From assembly GCA_030682835.1 (NCBI GenBank), contig JAUXNG010000016.1, forward strand, positions 1-37,355: 37,355 nt of DNA. Direction: 5' to 3'. This document shows positions 1 to 7,986 of the stretch, one piece after another (the first letter of the stretch is position 1; each line of letters begins with the position of its first letter). The translations under genes and the position numbers were made by a program. A model generated the notes under the pieces. The model saw only the letters and a list, made by a program, of their open reading frames with translations, ran no database searches and was not told where the DNA came from. The DNA comes from Hydrogenophaga sp. Its GTDB lineage: Bacteria > Pseudomonadota > Gammaproteobacteria > Burkholderiales > Burkholderiaceae_C.

Positions 1-582
<582 letters not shown>

Positions 583-600
583 GCGCTGGAGAACAACAAG

Positions 601-2724
601 ATGACCACCCAAAACTTGCTCGTTGAACTGTTTGTGGAAGAGCTGCCGCCCAAGGCGCTCAAGAAACTGGGCGACGCCTTCGCCAGCGTTTTGTTTGACC
701 AACTCAAGGCCCAGGGCCTGGCAGGGGCCGATTCGGCCGTGACCGCGTTTGCCTCGCCGCGCCGCCTGGCCACGCACGTGACCGCCGTGGCCGAGCGCGC
801 CGCCGACAAGGCCGTGTCGCAAAAACTCATGCCGGTGAGCGTGGGCCTGGACGCCAGCGGCCAAGCCACCCCCGCGCTGCTCAAGCGCCTGGCCGGCCTG
901 GGCGCCGACGCATCGGCCGTGGCTGGACTGAAGCGCGCGCCCGACGGCAAAGCCGAAGCGCTGTTTTACGACAGCGTGGTGCCCGGCGCGGACCTGGCCG
1001 TGGGCCTGCAAAAAGCGCTGGACGAAGCGCTGGCCAAGTTGCCCATTCCCAAGGTGATGACGTACCAGCTGGAAACCGATTGCGAGTTGCCCGGCTGGAG
1101 CAGCGTGCAGTTTGTGCGCCCCGCCCACGGCCTGGTGGCGCTGCACGGCGCCAACGTGGTGCCGGTGAAAGCCCTGGGGCTGACCGCCGGCAACAGCACG
1201 CACGGGCACCGCTTTGAAGCCGCTGTGGACCCGGTGCAGCTGGCCGACGCCGACAGCTACGCCGCCACGCTCTTGAGGGACGGCGCGGTGATCGCCTCGT
1301 TCGCCGAGCGCAAGGCCGAGATCGCGCGCCAGCTGGCCGCAGCGGCCGCGAAGGTGGGCGGCGGATGCCAGCCGATTGAAGACGACGCGCTGCTCGACGA
1401 AGTGACCGCGCTGGTGGAGCGTCCCAATGTGCTCATCTGCGCGTTTGAAAAGCAGTTCCTCGACGTGCCGCAGGAGTGCCTGATCCTGACCATGAAGGCC
1501 AACCAGAAATACTTCCCGCTGGTGGACACGCAGGGCAAACTGACCAACAAATTCCTCGTGGTCAGCAACATCAGCCCCGACGACGCCAGCGCCGTGATCG
1601 GCGGCAACGAGCGCGTGGTGCGCCCGCGCCTGGCCGACGCCAAGTTTTTCTTTGACCAGGACCGGAAGAAGACGCTGGCCTCGCGGGTCGATGGTCTGAG
1701 CAAGGTGGTTTATCACAACAGGCTGGGTCGCCAAGACGAACGTACTGATCGCGTCCGTTCCCTCGCTGAAGCCTTTGGTGGCCAGCTTGGTGTGGTAATT
1801 GAGGCGGGCCAGGCTGCGCATCTTGCAAAGGCCGATTTACTGACTGATATGGTGGGTGAATTCCCTGAATTGCAGGGGATCATGGGGCGTTACTATGCTC
1901 TGAACGACGGGCTTTCGGCGGTTGTGGCGGATGCTATCGAAGACCATTACAAACCCCGTTTTGCAGGAGATGATTTGCCGCGTGACAAAGTCGGTTTGGC
2001 CGTTGCTATTTCGGACAAGCTCGAAACTTTGGCAGGTATGTTTGGCATCGGACAAATCCCGACGGGCGATAAAGATCCTTTTGCTCTTCGACGCCATGCG
2101 CTGGGTGTTATCAGGATGCTCATTGAAAGAGACTTGCCGTTTGAATTGCGGCATATGCTGGACATGGCTGCGTCGACTTTCCGCAATGTCGAGGGATTTG
2201 ATAAAGCTAGGGTGAAGCATGATTTATCTGATTTCATCTACGACCGCCTCGCTGGCTCCCTGCGCGAACAAGGCTACAGCGCCCAGGAAGTGGACGCCGT
2301 GCTGGCCTTGCGTCCGCAGCGTCTGGCCGACGTGGGTCAACGCCTGCAGGCCGTGCGCGCTTTTGCCGCCTTGCCCGAAGCCCCTGCGCTGGCGGCGGCG
2401 AACAAACGCATCGGCAACATCCTGAAAAAGTCCGAAGGCCAGGGCGCTGCGGTGCAAGAAAGCCTGCTGGTAGAAACCGCTGAACAAGCGCTGTTCGCCG
2501 CCATGCAAGCCACCGTGCCCGCCGCCAACACCCAGTTCGACGCGGGCGATTACACCGCCAGCCTGCAGGCGCTGGCCGCGCTGCGCGCCCCGGTGGACGC
2601 GTTCTTTGACGGCGTCATGGTCAACGCCGACGACCCGGCCCTCAAGGCCAACCGGCTCGGCCTGCTCAAAACCCTGCACGAGGCCATGAACCGCGTGGCC
2701 GACTTGTCGCGTCTGGCGGCCTGA
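601..2724 (+). CDS. glyS: Glycine--tRNA ligase beta subunit
   Basis: This 707-residue protein is close to the usual length of about 690. It opens with L-L-V-E-L-F-V-E-E-L-P-P-K, the standard N-terminus of bacterial GlyS, and contains L-T-M-K-A-N-Q-K-Y-F and D-A-K-F-F-F-D-Q-D in the middle. The C-terminal part is the anticodon-binding DALR-like region ending in M-V-N-A-D-D-P-A-L-K-A-N-R-L-G-L-L. It forms the alpha2beta2 ligase with GlyQ and is needed for tRNA recognition. The start follows a GGAG at 588-591. Codons from about 1690 to 2240 have clearly lower GC than the rest of the gene, but the reading frame and the family motifs continue through that tract, so the gene appears functional. Confidence 0.97.
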   Translation: MTTQNLLVELFVEELPPKALKKLGDAFASVLFDQLKAQGLAGADSAVTAFASPRRLATHVTAVAERAADKAVSQKLMPVSVGLDASGQATPALLKRLAGLGADASAVAGLKRAPDGKAEALFYDSVVPGADLAVGLQKALDEALAKLPIPKVMTYQLETDCELPGWSSVQFVRPAHGLVALHGANVVPVKALGLTAGNSTHGHRFEAAVDPVQLADADSYAATLLRDGAVIASFAERKAEIARQLAAAAAKVGGGCQPIEDDALLDEVTALVERPNVLICAFEKQFLDVPQECLILTMKANQKYFPLVDTQGKLTNKFLVVSNISPDDASAVIGGNERVVRPRLADAKFFFDQDRKKTLASRVDGLSKVVYHNRLGRQDERTDRVRSLAEAFGGQLGVVIEAGQAAHLAKADLLTDMVGEFPELQGIMGRYYALNDGLSAVVADAIEDHYKPRFAGDDLPRDKVGLAVAISDKLETLAGMFGIGQIPTGDKDPFALRRHALGVIRMLIERDLPFELRHMLDMAASTFRNVEGFDKARVKHDLSDFIYDRLAGSLREQGYSAQEVDAVLALRPQRLADVGQRLQAVRAFAALPEAPALAAANKRIGNILKKSEGQGAAVQESLLVETAEQALFAAMQATVPAANTQFDAGDYTASLQALAALRAPVDAFFDGVMVNADDPALKANRLGLLKTLHEAMNRVADLSRLAA
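1690..2240. other. Low-GC tract inside glyS (probable recombination segment)
   Basis: Counting by eye, positions 1741-2220 hold about 252 G+C in 480 bases (52-53%). Single 60-base lines on either side (1561-1620 and 2281-2340) reach 70%. The third codon position changes from almost only G/C to many A/T (for example gct, ttt, gat, aaa). The edges look abrupt, near 1690 and 2240. The protein frame is unbroken and the encoded residues look like ordinary GlyS. This fits replacement of an internal segment by homologous recombination with a lower-GC relative better than insertion of new DNA. Confidence 0.7.
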
Positions 2725-2761
2725 CCGGCTGGCGTACCGTCACGGACCCCAGGAGCACCGC

Positions 2762-3340
2762 ATGAAACTGCTCATCCTCGACCGCGACGGCACGCTCAAC
2801 CGCAACCGCGACGACTACGTGGCCTCGCCCGACGAGTGGGAGGCGCTGCCCGGTGCGCTCGAAGCGGTGGCGCTGCTCAACCAGGGCGGCTGGCGCGTGG
2901 TGCTGGCCACCAACCAGAGCGGCATTGGCCGCGGCATGTTTGACATGGCTTCGCTCAACGCCATCCACGCCAAAATGCACCGCCAGCTGGCGGCGGCCGG
3001 CGCGCGGGTGGAGGCGGTGTTTTTCTGCCCGCACGCGCCCGAAGACGCGTGCGACTGCCGCAAACCGGCGCCGGGGCTGTTTGTGCAGATCGGTCAGCGT
3101 TTCGGCATGGACCTGGCCCGCGTGCCCGCCGCCGGCAATGCGGTGCGCCATGTGCAGGCCGCCGCCGCCGCCGGGTGCAACACCCACCTCTTGCTCACCG
3201 GCCAGTCTGCAGCCCTGCGCGGGCACAGTGGCCTGGGTGCCGAGCTCGCCACCCCCGTTCCCACACTTCCGCCCGGCACCCAGGTCCACGACGACCTGTC
3301 TGCCTTTGCCGACTGGCTGCTCGCACAGCCAACGGATTGA
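2762..3340 (+). CDS. gmhB: D-glycero-beta-D-manno-heptose-1,7-bisphosphate 7-phosphatase-type HAD protein
   Basis: This 192-residue HAD hydrolase has the size of GmhB, which removes the 7-phosphate of heptose bisphosphate on the way to the ADP-heptose of lipopolysaccharide core. Motif I is L-D-R-D-G-T-L-N (nucleophile D7, acid/base D9). Motif II is the Thr-Asn-Gln-Ser after V-L-A. The GmhB-type zinc site is present as C89, H91, C97 and C99. The motif IV region is unusual. GmhB proteins carry a G-D-x-L-x-D-x-Q-A-A pattern whose first Asp binds Mg; here it reads A-G-N-A-V-R-H-V-Q-A-A, so Asn126 and His130 replace two acidic residues. An AGGAG at 2752-2756 supports the start. It lies between glyS and plsC, as in many Burkholderiales. 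The family is certain; activity is less so. Confidence 0.85.
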   Translation: MKLLILDRDGTLNRNRDDYVASPDEWEALPGALEAVALLNQGGWRVVLATNQSGIGRGMFDMASLNAIHAKMHRQLAAAGARVEAVFFCPHAPEDACDCRKPAPGLFVQIGQRFGMDLARVPAAGNAVRHVQAAAAAGCNTHLLLTGQSAALRGHSGLGAELATPVPTLPPGTQVHDDLSAFADWLLAQPTD

Positions 3341-3363
3341 CCCTTTGCTCCAATGGCCGCCCC

Positions 3364-4134
3364 ATGATCGTGATCAACTTCCTGCGTTCCGTTTTGCACC
3401 TGCTCTTCATGGCCGTCACGGTGGTGCCGTGGGCGCTGGCGGTGGTGGCGGCGGCCCCGTTCCTCAAACCCGACCAGGTTTACTGGATGTGCGCCCGCTG
3501 GCTCAAGCTGGCGGTCGATGGCGGTACGGTCATTCTGGGCATCCGCAACCAGGTGATCGGCTATGAAAACCTGCCGGTGGGAACCACCGCGCCCGCCGTG
3601 CTGCTGGTCAAACACCAGTCGCTCTGGGAAACCTTCAGCATGGCGGCGTTGATGCCGCACCCGCTGGCTTTTGTGTTCAAGAAAGAGCTGCTGCGCGTGC
3701 CCTTCTTTGGCTGGGCCATGGCCCGCATGGACATGATCCACATCGACCGCGCCGACGGCGCCCGCGCTTTCGTCAAGGTGGTTCAACAAGGCCAGCGCCT
3801 GCTGGACCGGGGCACCTGGGTCATCATGTTTCCCGAAGGCACCCGCATCGATCGGGGTCAGAAAGGCGTCTACAAAACCGGCGGCACGCGCCTGGCCATC
3901 CGCACCGGTGCCCCGGTGATTCCGGTGGCGGTCACGTCGGCCAAATGCTGGCCGCGCAAGGCCTTCATCAAGAAGCCGGGTGTGGTGGAGTTTTCCATTG
4001 GCAAACCCATTCCCAGTGCCGGTCGCCAGGCCGACGAGCTGATGGCCGAGGTGGAGGCCTGGATCGAGGCCGAGATGCGGCGCCTGGACCCGTCGGCCTA
4101 TCCGCCCGAAGCCGCCGAAACCGCCAAGGTCTGA
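3364..4134 (+). CDS. plsC: Lysophospholipid / 1-acylglycerol-3-phosphate acyltransferase
   Basis: This 256-residue inner-membrane enzyme transfers an acyl chain to lysophosphatidate or a related lysolipid. A hydrophobic N-terminal segment (about residues 8-34) anchors it. Acyltransferase motif I appears as H84-Q-S-L-W-E89, an H-x4-E in place of the textbook H-x4-D. Motif III is F-P-E-G-T-R at 156-161, followed by V-Y-K-T-G-G-T-R-L-A. The proline motif (A-P-V-I-P-V-A) is also present. The frame is open further upstream, but the ATG at 3364 just after the gmhB stop gives a protein of family length and begins immediately before the anchor. It sits in the glyQ-glyS-gmhB run, probably one transcription unit of envelope and housekeeping genes. 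Substrate choice cannot be read from the sequence. Confidence 0.9.
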   Translation: MIVINFLRSVLHLLFMAVTVVPWALAVVAAAPFLKPDQVYWMCARWLKLAVDGGTVILGIRNQVIGYENLPVGTTAPAVLLVKHQSLWETFSMAALMPHPLAFVFKKELLRVPFFGWAMARMDMIHIDRADGARAFVKVVQQGQRLLDRGTWVIMFPEGTRIDRGQKGVYKTGGTRLAIRTGAPVIPVAVTSAKCWPRKAFIKKPGVVEFSIGKPIPSAGRQADELMAEVEAWIEAEMRRLDPSAYPPEAAETAKV

Positions 4135-4147
4135 GCGTTCAAGAGCC

Positions 4148-5077
4148 ATGCAGCGCCTGGTGCAGCTCGCGCTGGATTTTCTGGGGGGCCCAGACCCCGA
4201 GCCCGTGTCGGCGCCCCGCGAACGCCCGACGCCCACACCCCCGCAGCGTCCCGAGGCCGAACCGGCTGCTGCAGCCCCTGCGTTGCCCCTGAGCCACGTG
4301 TTTCAGCCCGGCACCTGGCACCACCCCCGCGCCAACCGCCTGCTGGTGCTGCAGAGCTGCGAGGTGGCCTACGAGTTCAAACGCGGCAAGCGCCGCACCA
4401 TTGGCCTGTCGGTCGGGCCCGAGGGGCTGCGCGTGAGCGCGCCGCGCTGGACGCCGGTGAGCGAGGTCGAAGCCCTGCTGCACACCAAAGCCGCCTGGGT
4501 GCTGGACAAGCTGCAGCGCGCGCGCGAACGTGCGGGCGAATTGGTGCAAGCGCGCACCGTGTGGGCCGACGGCGCCGAGTTGGACTTTCTGGGCCAGCGC
4601 GTGCGCCTGGTGCTCGACCCCGCGCACAGCTTCAACCAGGTGGGGGCTGCGCTGCAACCGCCCGAGCCCGGCGCCCGCCACGCACAGGCCACGCTGCGCC
4701 TGGGGCTGGCCCACAGCGCCAGCGAAGCCCAGATACGCGACGCCGCCCAGGCCTGGCTCATGCGCCAGGCCCAAACCCTGTTCACCGAGCGGCTCGACCA
4801 CTTCGCGCCGCTGCTGGGTGTGCGCTACGAAAAACTGCGCCTGTCCCGCGCTGGCACCCGCTGGGGCAGCGCCAGCGCCAACGGCACCATCCGCCTGAAC
4901 TGGCGGCTCATTCACCTCAAGCTGAGCATGGTGGACTATGTGGTGGTGCACGAACTCAGCCACCTGCGCCACATGGACCACAGCCCCCAGTTCTGGGACG
5001 TGGTGGCCAGCCTCCTGCCCGACCACCAACAGCGGCGCCAGTCGCTCAAGCGCGCGGCCGTGCCTTTGGGGGAGTGA
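4148..5077 (+). CDS. YgjP/DUF45-type zinc metallopeptidase
   Basis: This 309-residue protein ends in the YgjP-like (M48-related) domain. The zinc site is H268-E-L-S-H272 with a third ligand at H278 in M-D-H-S-P-Q-F-W. Just before it comes the family signature T-R-W-G-S-A-S-A-N-G-T-I-R-L-N-W. The first 50 residues are rich in proline and alanine and look disordered. There is no signal peptide, so it is likely cytoplasmic. It starts 13 bp after the plsC stop and probably shares its transcript. Cellular substrates of this family are poorly defined, so only a metal-dependent peptidase fold can be claimed. It converges with the MBL-fold gene on the other strand (19 bp between the stops). Confidence 0.85.
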   Translation: MQRLVQLALDFLGGPDPEPVSAPRERPTPTPPQRPEAEPAAAAPALPLSHVFQPGTWHHPRANRLLVLQSCEVAYEFKRGKRRTIGLSVGPEGLRVSAPRWTPVSEVEALLHTKAAWVLDKLQRARERAGELVQARTVWADGAELDFLGQRVRLVLDPAHSFNQVGAALQPPEPGARHAQATLRLGLAHSASEAQIRDAAQAWLMRQAQTLFTERLDHFAPLLGVRYEKLRLSRAGTRWGSASANGTIRLNWRLIHLKLSMVDYVVVHELSHLRHMDHSPQFWDVVASLLPDHQQRRQSLKRAAVPLGE

Positions 5078-5096
5078 GCGAAAGCCGCTCCGCCTA

Positions 5097-6179
5097 TCAG
5101 GCCGTACGAAAACGAAACACGCCATCCACACCCCGGCTGCGCACCAACTGCCCGCCGTGCCACAGCCGGTGCAAATGCGCCACCGCCTCGCCCATGGCAA
5201 AGGTGGTCTGGTGCAGGTCGAGCGGGCGTTTGAACATCACCGGCAGGATGTCGGCGGCGCTGCAGGGCTGGGCCTGGCAGGCCTGCAGCACCTCGGCCAG
5301 CCGGTCGGCGTGGTGGTCTTTCAGCTGCTGGATGCGCTCGTGCAGGCCGGTGAAGGGCTTGCCGTGCGACGGCAGCACCAGTGTGGCAGCCGGCAGGGGC
5401 AGAAATTTGTCCAGCGAGTCCAGAAACAGGGTCAGCGCGTCGGCCTCGGGCTCCTGGTCGTACACGCTCACGTTGGTGGAAATGCGGGGCAGCACCATGT
5501 CGCCGCTGATCAGCACGCCCAGCTCGGGGCAGTGCAGGGCGATGTGTTCGGGCGCGTGACCGTAGCCGCTGATGCATTGCCAGGCCCGCCCGCCGATGGT
5601 GAGTTGCCCGCCGTCCATGAGGCGGTGGTACTGGCGCGGCACCGCGGGCACCAGGTTGGGGTAGTAGCTGGTGCGGCCCCGAATCTGGGCCAGCTGGTCG
5701 GCGTCGGTCAGGCCCTGTGAGGCAAAAAATGCGGCGGCGGTTTCGCCGCCAAAACCGGTGGTGCTCTGGCTGGCGGTGCACGCGATGGCGTGGTCGGTGG
5801 CGCTGATCCAGAGGTGGCAGTCGTGCTGCGCGGTGGTCCAGCGCTGGCACAGCCAATGCGCCAGGCCGATGTGGTCGGGGTGCATGTGCGTCACCACCAC
5901 CCGCAGAATAGGCAGGCCCTCCAGCTCGTGTTCAAACACGCGGTCCCACTGGGCTTTGGCGGCGTCGTGCGCAATGCAGCAGTCCACGGCGGTCCAGCCC
6001 TCGCGGCCGTCTTGGGTGTCGCGCAGCAGCCAGAGGTTGATGTGGTCGAGCGCAAACGGCAGCGCCATGCGCAGCCACTTCACACCGGGCGCCACCCCGA
6101 GCGCCCGGCCGGGCTCGGGCAGCGCCGGCCCCAGCGGGTAGTGCAGGCGCGCTTCAAGTTGCTCTTTGTCTGGCTGCAT
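5097..6179 (-). CDS. Metallo-beta-lactamase-fold hydrolase divergent from liuR
   Basis: This 360-residue MBL-fold protein has the metal-binding H98-M-H-P-D-H103 motif in V-V-T-H-M-H-P-D-H-I-G. Later ligands appear in G-H-A-P-E-H, in S-G-D (I-S-G-D-M-V-L-P) and in S-H-G-K-P. The C-terminal 90 residues form a helical winged-helix-like tail ending in H-L-H-R-L-W-H-G-G-Q-L-V, as in LACTB2-like and glyoxalase II-like hydrolases. The ATG at 6179 lies 30 bp from a LiuR-type palindrome, and liuR itself starts on the other side. The placement suggests a role in branched-chain acyl-CoA metabolism, perhaps thioester hydrolysis. That role is inferred from context; the fold alone does not fix a substrate. 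Confidence 0.85.
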   Translation of the reverse strand: MQPDKEQLEARLHYPLGPALPEPGRALGVAPGVKWLRMALPFALDHINLWLLRDTQDGREGWTAVDCCIAHDAAKAQWDRVFEHELEGLPILRVVVTHMHPDHIGLAHWLCQRWTTAQHDCHLWISATDHAIACTASQSTTGFGGETAAAFFASQGLTDADQLAQIRGRTSYYPNLVPAVPRQYHRLMDGGQLTIGGRAWQCISGYGHAPEHIALHCPELGVLISGDMVLPRISTNVSVYDQEPEADALTLFLDSLDKFLPLPAATLVLPSHGKPFTGLHERIQQLKDHHADRLAEVLQACQAQPCSAADILPVMFKRPLDLHQTTFAMGEAVAHLHRLWHGGQLVRSRGVDGVFRFRTA

Positions 6180-6208
6180 GGGTCGGGGATTCCGGTAAGA
6201 TGGTTCGG

Positions 6209-6232
6209 AGTGACGTTAACGTAAACGTCACT
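6209..6232. promoter_or_regulatory. LiuR-type operator, copy 1
   Basis: This 24-bp inverted repeat is centred between 6220 and 6221. Eleven of its twelve base pairs match, and the core is tgacgttaac/gtaaacgtca. It lies in the space between the MBL gene (start 6179, minus) and liuR (start 6307, plus). The same palindrome recurs at 7449-7472 and 30400-30423. LiuR regulators of proteobacteria are known to bind ACGT-containing palindromes upstream of branched-chain amino acid catabolic genes, so autoregulation of liuR together with control of the MBL gene is likely. Confidence 0.85.
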
Positions 6233-6306
6233 ATTCAGGCCATTCTAGGGAGTGCGTCCCGCGCGCACTGTCTGCAACCCGACACGATCCGATCCCCCAC
6301 GGCCCC

Positions 6307-6717
6307 ATGGCGACCCAGACGACCTTCACCATCAGCGACCTCGCCCGCGAGTTCGACCTGACCACGCGCGCCATCCGCTTTTACGAAGACATGGGCCTGC
6401 TGCAGCCGCAGCGTGAAGGTCCGGGCGGGCGCAACCGGGTCTACAGCGCACGCGACCGCACCCGCCTGAAGCTCACGCTGCGCGCCAAGCGCCTGGGGTT
6501 GTCGCTGAGCGAGGCCAAGGAAATCATCGAGATGTACGACAGCCCGCGCGACACCGGGCCGCAGTTGCGCAAGTTCCTGTTGATTCTGGCCGACCACCGG
6601 CGCCAGCTGGAAGAACAAATGGCCGACCTCGTGGCCAACCTGGACGAGGTGAAGGTGCACGAAAAAGAAGCGCGCGCCTTGCTGGCCAAGCTGGACAAGG
6701 CGGGCAAAGCCGGTTGA
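6307..6717 (+). CDS. liuR: MerR-family regulator of branched-chain amino acid / acyl-CoA catabolism
   Basis: This 136-residue MerR-type regulator has an N-terminal winged helix (about residues 8-75): T-I-S-D-L-A-R-E-F-D-L-T-T-R-A-I-R-F-Y-E-D-M-G-L-L, then the wing with G-R-N-R-V-Y-S. A long C-terminal dimerisation coiled coil (about 90-130) is rich in Glu, Lys and Leu. There is no cysteine metal site like that of MerR/CueR, which fits LiuR, a sensor linked to acyl-CoA metabolism. LiuR usually sits beside isovaleryl-CoA dehydrogenase genes, as here. A palindromic operator lies 75 bp upstream of its start. The ATG at 6307 lacks a strong Shine-Dalgarno sequence, but it begins exactly at the usual M-x-x-Q-x-T-F-T-I start of the family. 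Confidence 0.88.
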   Translation: MATQTTFTISDLAREFDLTTRAIRFYEDMGLLQPQREGPGGRNRVYSARDRTRLKLTLRAKRLGLSLSEAKEIIEMYDSPRDTGPQLRKFLLILADHRRQLEEQMADLVANLDEVKVHEKEARALLAKLDKAGKAG

Positions 6718-6732
6718 ACCGGCCCTGCGTTT
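6709..6732 (+). terminator. Possible terminator after liuR
   Basis: An inverted repeat (gccggtt at 6709-6715 and aaccggc at 6717-6723) overlaps the liuR stop codon and is followed by a short T run (6729-6732) within cctgcgtttt. It lies between the convergent genes liuR and yigZ. The loop is very tight and the T run is short, so this is a weak call. Confidence 0.35.
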
Positions 6733-6741
6733 TCACACGGG

Positions 6742-7353
6742 TCACGCGTCGCCGTCAGCCCCATCCGGCTCACCGAGCCACACCACCTGGCCCTGCCCCG
6801 CGTCGTTGATGCGGCGCACCAGCGCGGCGGCTTGCGCCTCGGGCACGCGCAGGGTGGCGCTCACGCCCTCGCCGTGGGCCACGTCCAGCAGACTGGCGCC
6901 GTGCGCGTCCAGCTCGCGGCGCAGCCAGCCTTCCAGCGCGTAGGGCAGCACGCAGCGCAGCGTTTGCTGGCGCACCACCGGCATTTTTTCGGCCTTCAGC
7001 AGCGCTTGCGCCACGCTGTCGGTGTAGGCGCGCACCAGGCCGCCCGCGCCCAGCGGCGTGCCGCCGTAGTAGCGCACCACCGTGGCCAGCACGCCGTCCA
7101 GGTCCTGGTGGCGCAGCACCTCCAGCATCGGCCGCCCGGCGGTGCCGCCCGGTTCGCCGTCGTCGTTGGCGGCCGAATGGCCCCCGGCCATGAGCGCCCA
7201 GCACACATGCGTGGCGCCGGGGTGTTGGGCGCGCAGCTGCGCCACCCGCGCCAGCGCGGCGCTGCGGTCGGGGACCGACTCCACGCAGCCCAGAAAGCGG
7301 CTCTTTTTGATGATCAGTTCGCTGTGAACGGGTGTGGGCAGGGTGTAGGGCAT
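6742..7353 (-). CDS. yigZ: YigZ/IMPACT family protein
   Basis: This 203-residue protein has the two-domain layout of bacterial YigZ. An N-terminal UPF0029/Impact domain carries the signature I-K-K-S-R-F-L-G and then D-D-G-E-P-G-G-T-A-G-R-P-M-L and V-V-R-Y-Y-G-G-T-P-L-G-A-G-G-L-V-R-A-Y. A ferredoxin-like C-terminal domain follows. The frame extends to 7398, but the ATG at 7353 (M-P-Y-T-L) gives the conserved N-terminus and normal length. Family members are linked to translation control (IMPACT in eukaryotes); the bacterial role is not settled. It sits between liuR and the ivd run but faces the other way, and its start is about 70 bp from the promoter of the thioesterase gene. Confidence 0.9.
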   Translation of the reverse strand: MPYTLPTPVHSELIIKKSRFLGCVESVPDRSAALARVAQLRAQHPGATHVCWALMAGGHSAANDDGEPGGTAGRPMLEVLRHQDLDGVLATVVRYYGGTPLGAGGLVRAYTDSVAQALLKAEKMPVVRQQTLRCVLPYALEGWLRRELDAHGASLLDVAHGEGVSATLRVPEAQAAALVRRINDAGQGQVVWLGEPDGADGDA

Positions 7354-7420
7354 GGGGCTTGAAGCATATCCGGCGGGCCGCCCCAGGCCGGTGCTCACCG
7401 GGGATCAGGGTTGCCCCGAC

Positions 7421-7450
7421 TTGCCGACCCGGTGGCGCTTCGCGCATAAT
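7421..7450 (+). promoter_or_regulatory. Promoter of the thioesterase-ivd operon
   Basis: A -35-like ttgccg (7421-7426) and a -10-like cataat (7445-7450) are separated by 18 bp. The -10 box runs two bases into the palindrome at 7449-7472, which would place the start of transcription (near 7457) inside the operator. A regulator bound there would block the polymerase, so repression is the simplest reading. The 5' leader would be only about 20 nt. Confidence 0.55.
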
Positions 7451-7472
7451 TGACGTTTACGTAAACGTCAAT
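7449..7472. promoter_or_regulatory. LiuR-type operator, copy 2 (perfect palindrome)
   Basis: All 24 bases form a perfect inverted repeat centred between 7460 and 7461, with core tgacgtttac/gtaaacgtca. It ends 6 bp before the ATG of the thioesterase gene and overlaps the probable -10 box. It is the best of the three copies in the window and most likely controls the thioesterase, ivd and carbonic anhydrase genes, and perhaps aceK. Confidence 0.9.
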
Positions 7473-7478
7473 CAAGCC

Positions 7479-7925
7479 ATGACCTCAGCACCCACCGAAC
7501 ACGCGGCCCTGCGCCAGCGCGTGCAGTCCAGCCTGGACCGACAAGGCATGATGCAGCAGTTGGGCGTGCGCCTGCTGGCGGTGGCACCCGGCACGGTGAC
7601 GCTGGCGCTGCCGTATTCCGACCGCGTGACGCAGCAGCAGGGCGGTTTCCATGGCGGTGCCATGGGCGCGCTGGCCGACATTGCGGGCGGTTACGCCGGT
7701 TTGACGGTGGCGCCCGAGGGCATGGAGGTGACCACGGTGGAATACAAAATCAACTTTCTCACCGCGTTTCAAGGCGGTGAGCTGCAGGCCACTGGCCGCG
7801 TGGTCAAGGGCGGCAAGCGCATCATCGTCACCACCGCCGACGTGGTGCATGTGGCACCCGACGGCCAGCGCACGGACTGCGCGGTGATGCAGCAGACGCT
7901 GGTGCCGGTGCCCAAGACGTATTGA
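7479..7925 (+). CDS. PaaI-type hotdog-fold acyl-CoA thioesterase
   Basis: This 148-residue protein has the size and motifs of PaaI-like hotdog thioesterases: [14 protein letters not shown] (residues 54-67), followed by the central [10 protein letters not shown] and the late beta strands [12 protein letters not shown]. These enzymes act as homotetramers in the cytoplasm and free CoA from stalled acyl-CoA esters. The ATG at 7479 is chosen over in-frame codons upstream, because those would overlap the promoter and operator. It is the first gene after the LiuR operator and precedes ivd by 61 bp, so it probably relieves acyl-CoA build-up during leucine or isoleucine/valine breakdown. Chain-length preference cannot be seen. 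Confidence 0.88.
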   Translation: MTSAPTEHAALRQRVQSSLDRQGMMQQLGVRLLAVAPGTVTLALPYSDRVTQQQGGFHGGAMGALADIAGGYAGLTVAPEGMEVTTVEYKINFLTAFQGGELQATGRVVKGGKRIIVTTADVVHVAPDGQRTDCAVMQQTLVPVPKTY

Positions 7926-7986
7926 TTCTTCACACGCGTTCTTTCTAATCAGGCGCGCATACCCCAAACCCTTCAGGAGACCCCCC

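Noticed and set aside
1690..2240. The low-GC tract as a mobile element or a separate gene
   Set aside because: The GlyS frame and family sequence run straight through it, so nothing was inserted.
3613..3630. H-x4-E instead of H-x4-D in the PlsC-type acyltransferase
   Set aside because: The KHQSxWET form is, as far as I know, usual in betaproteobacterial members and does not suggest a broken enzyme.
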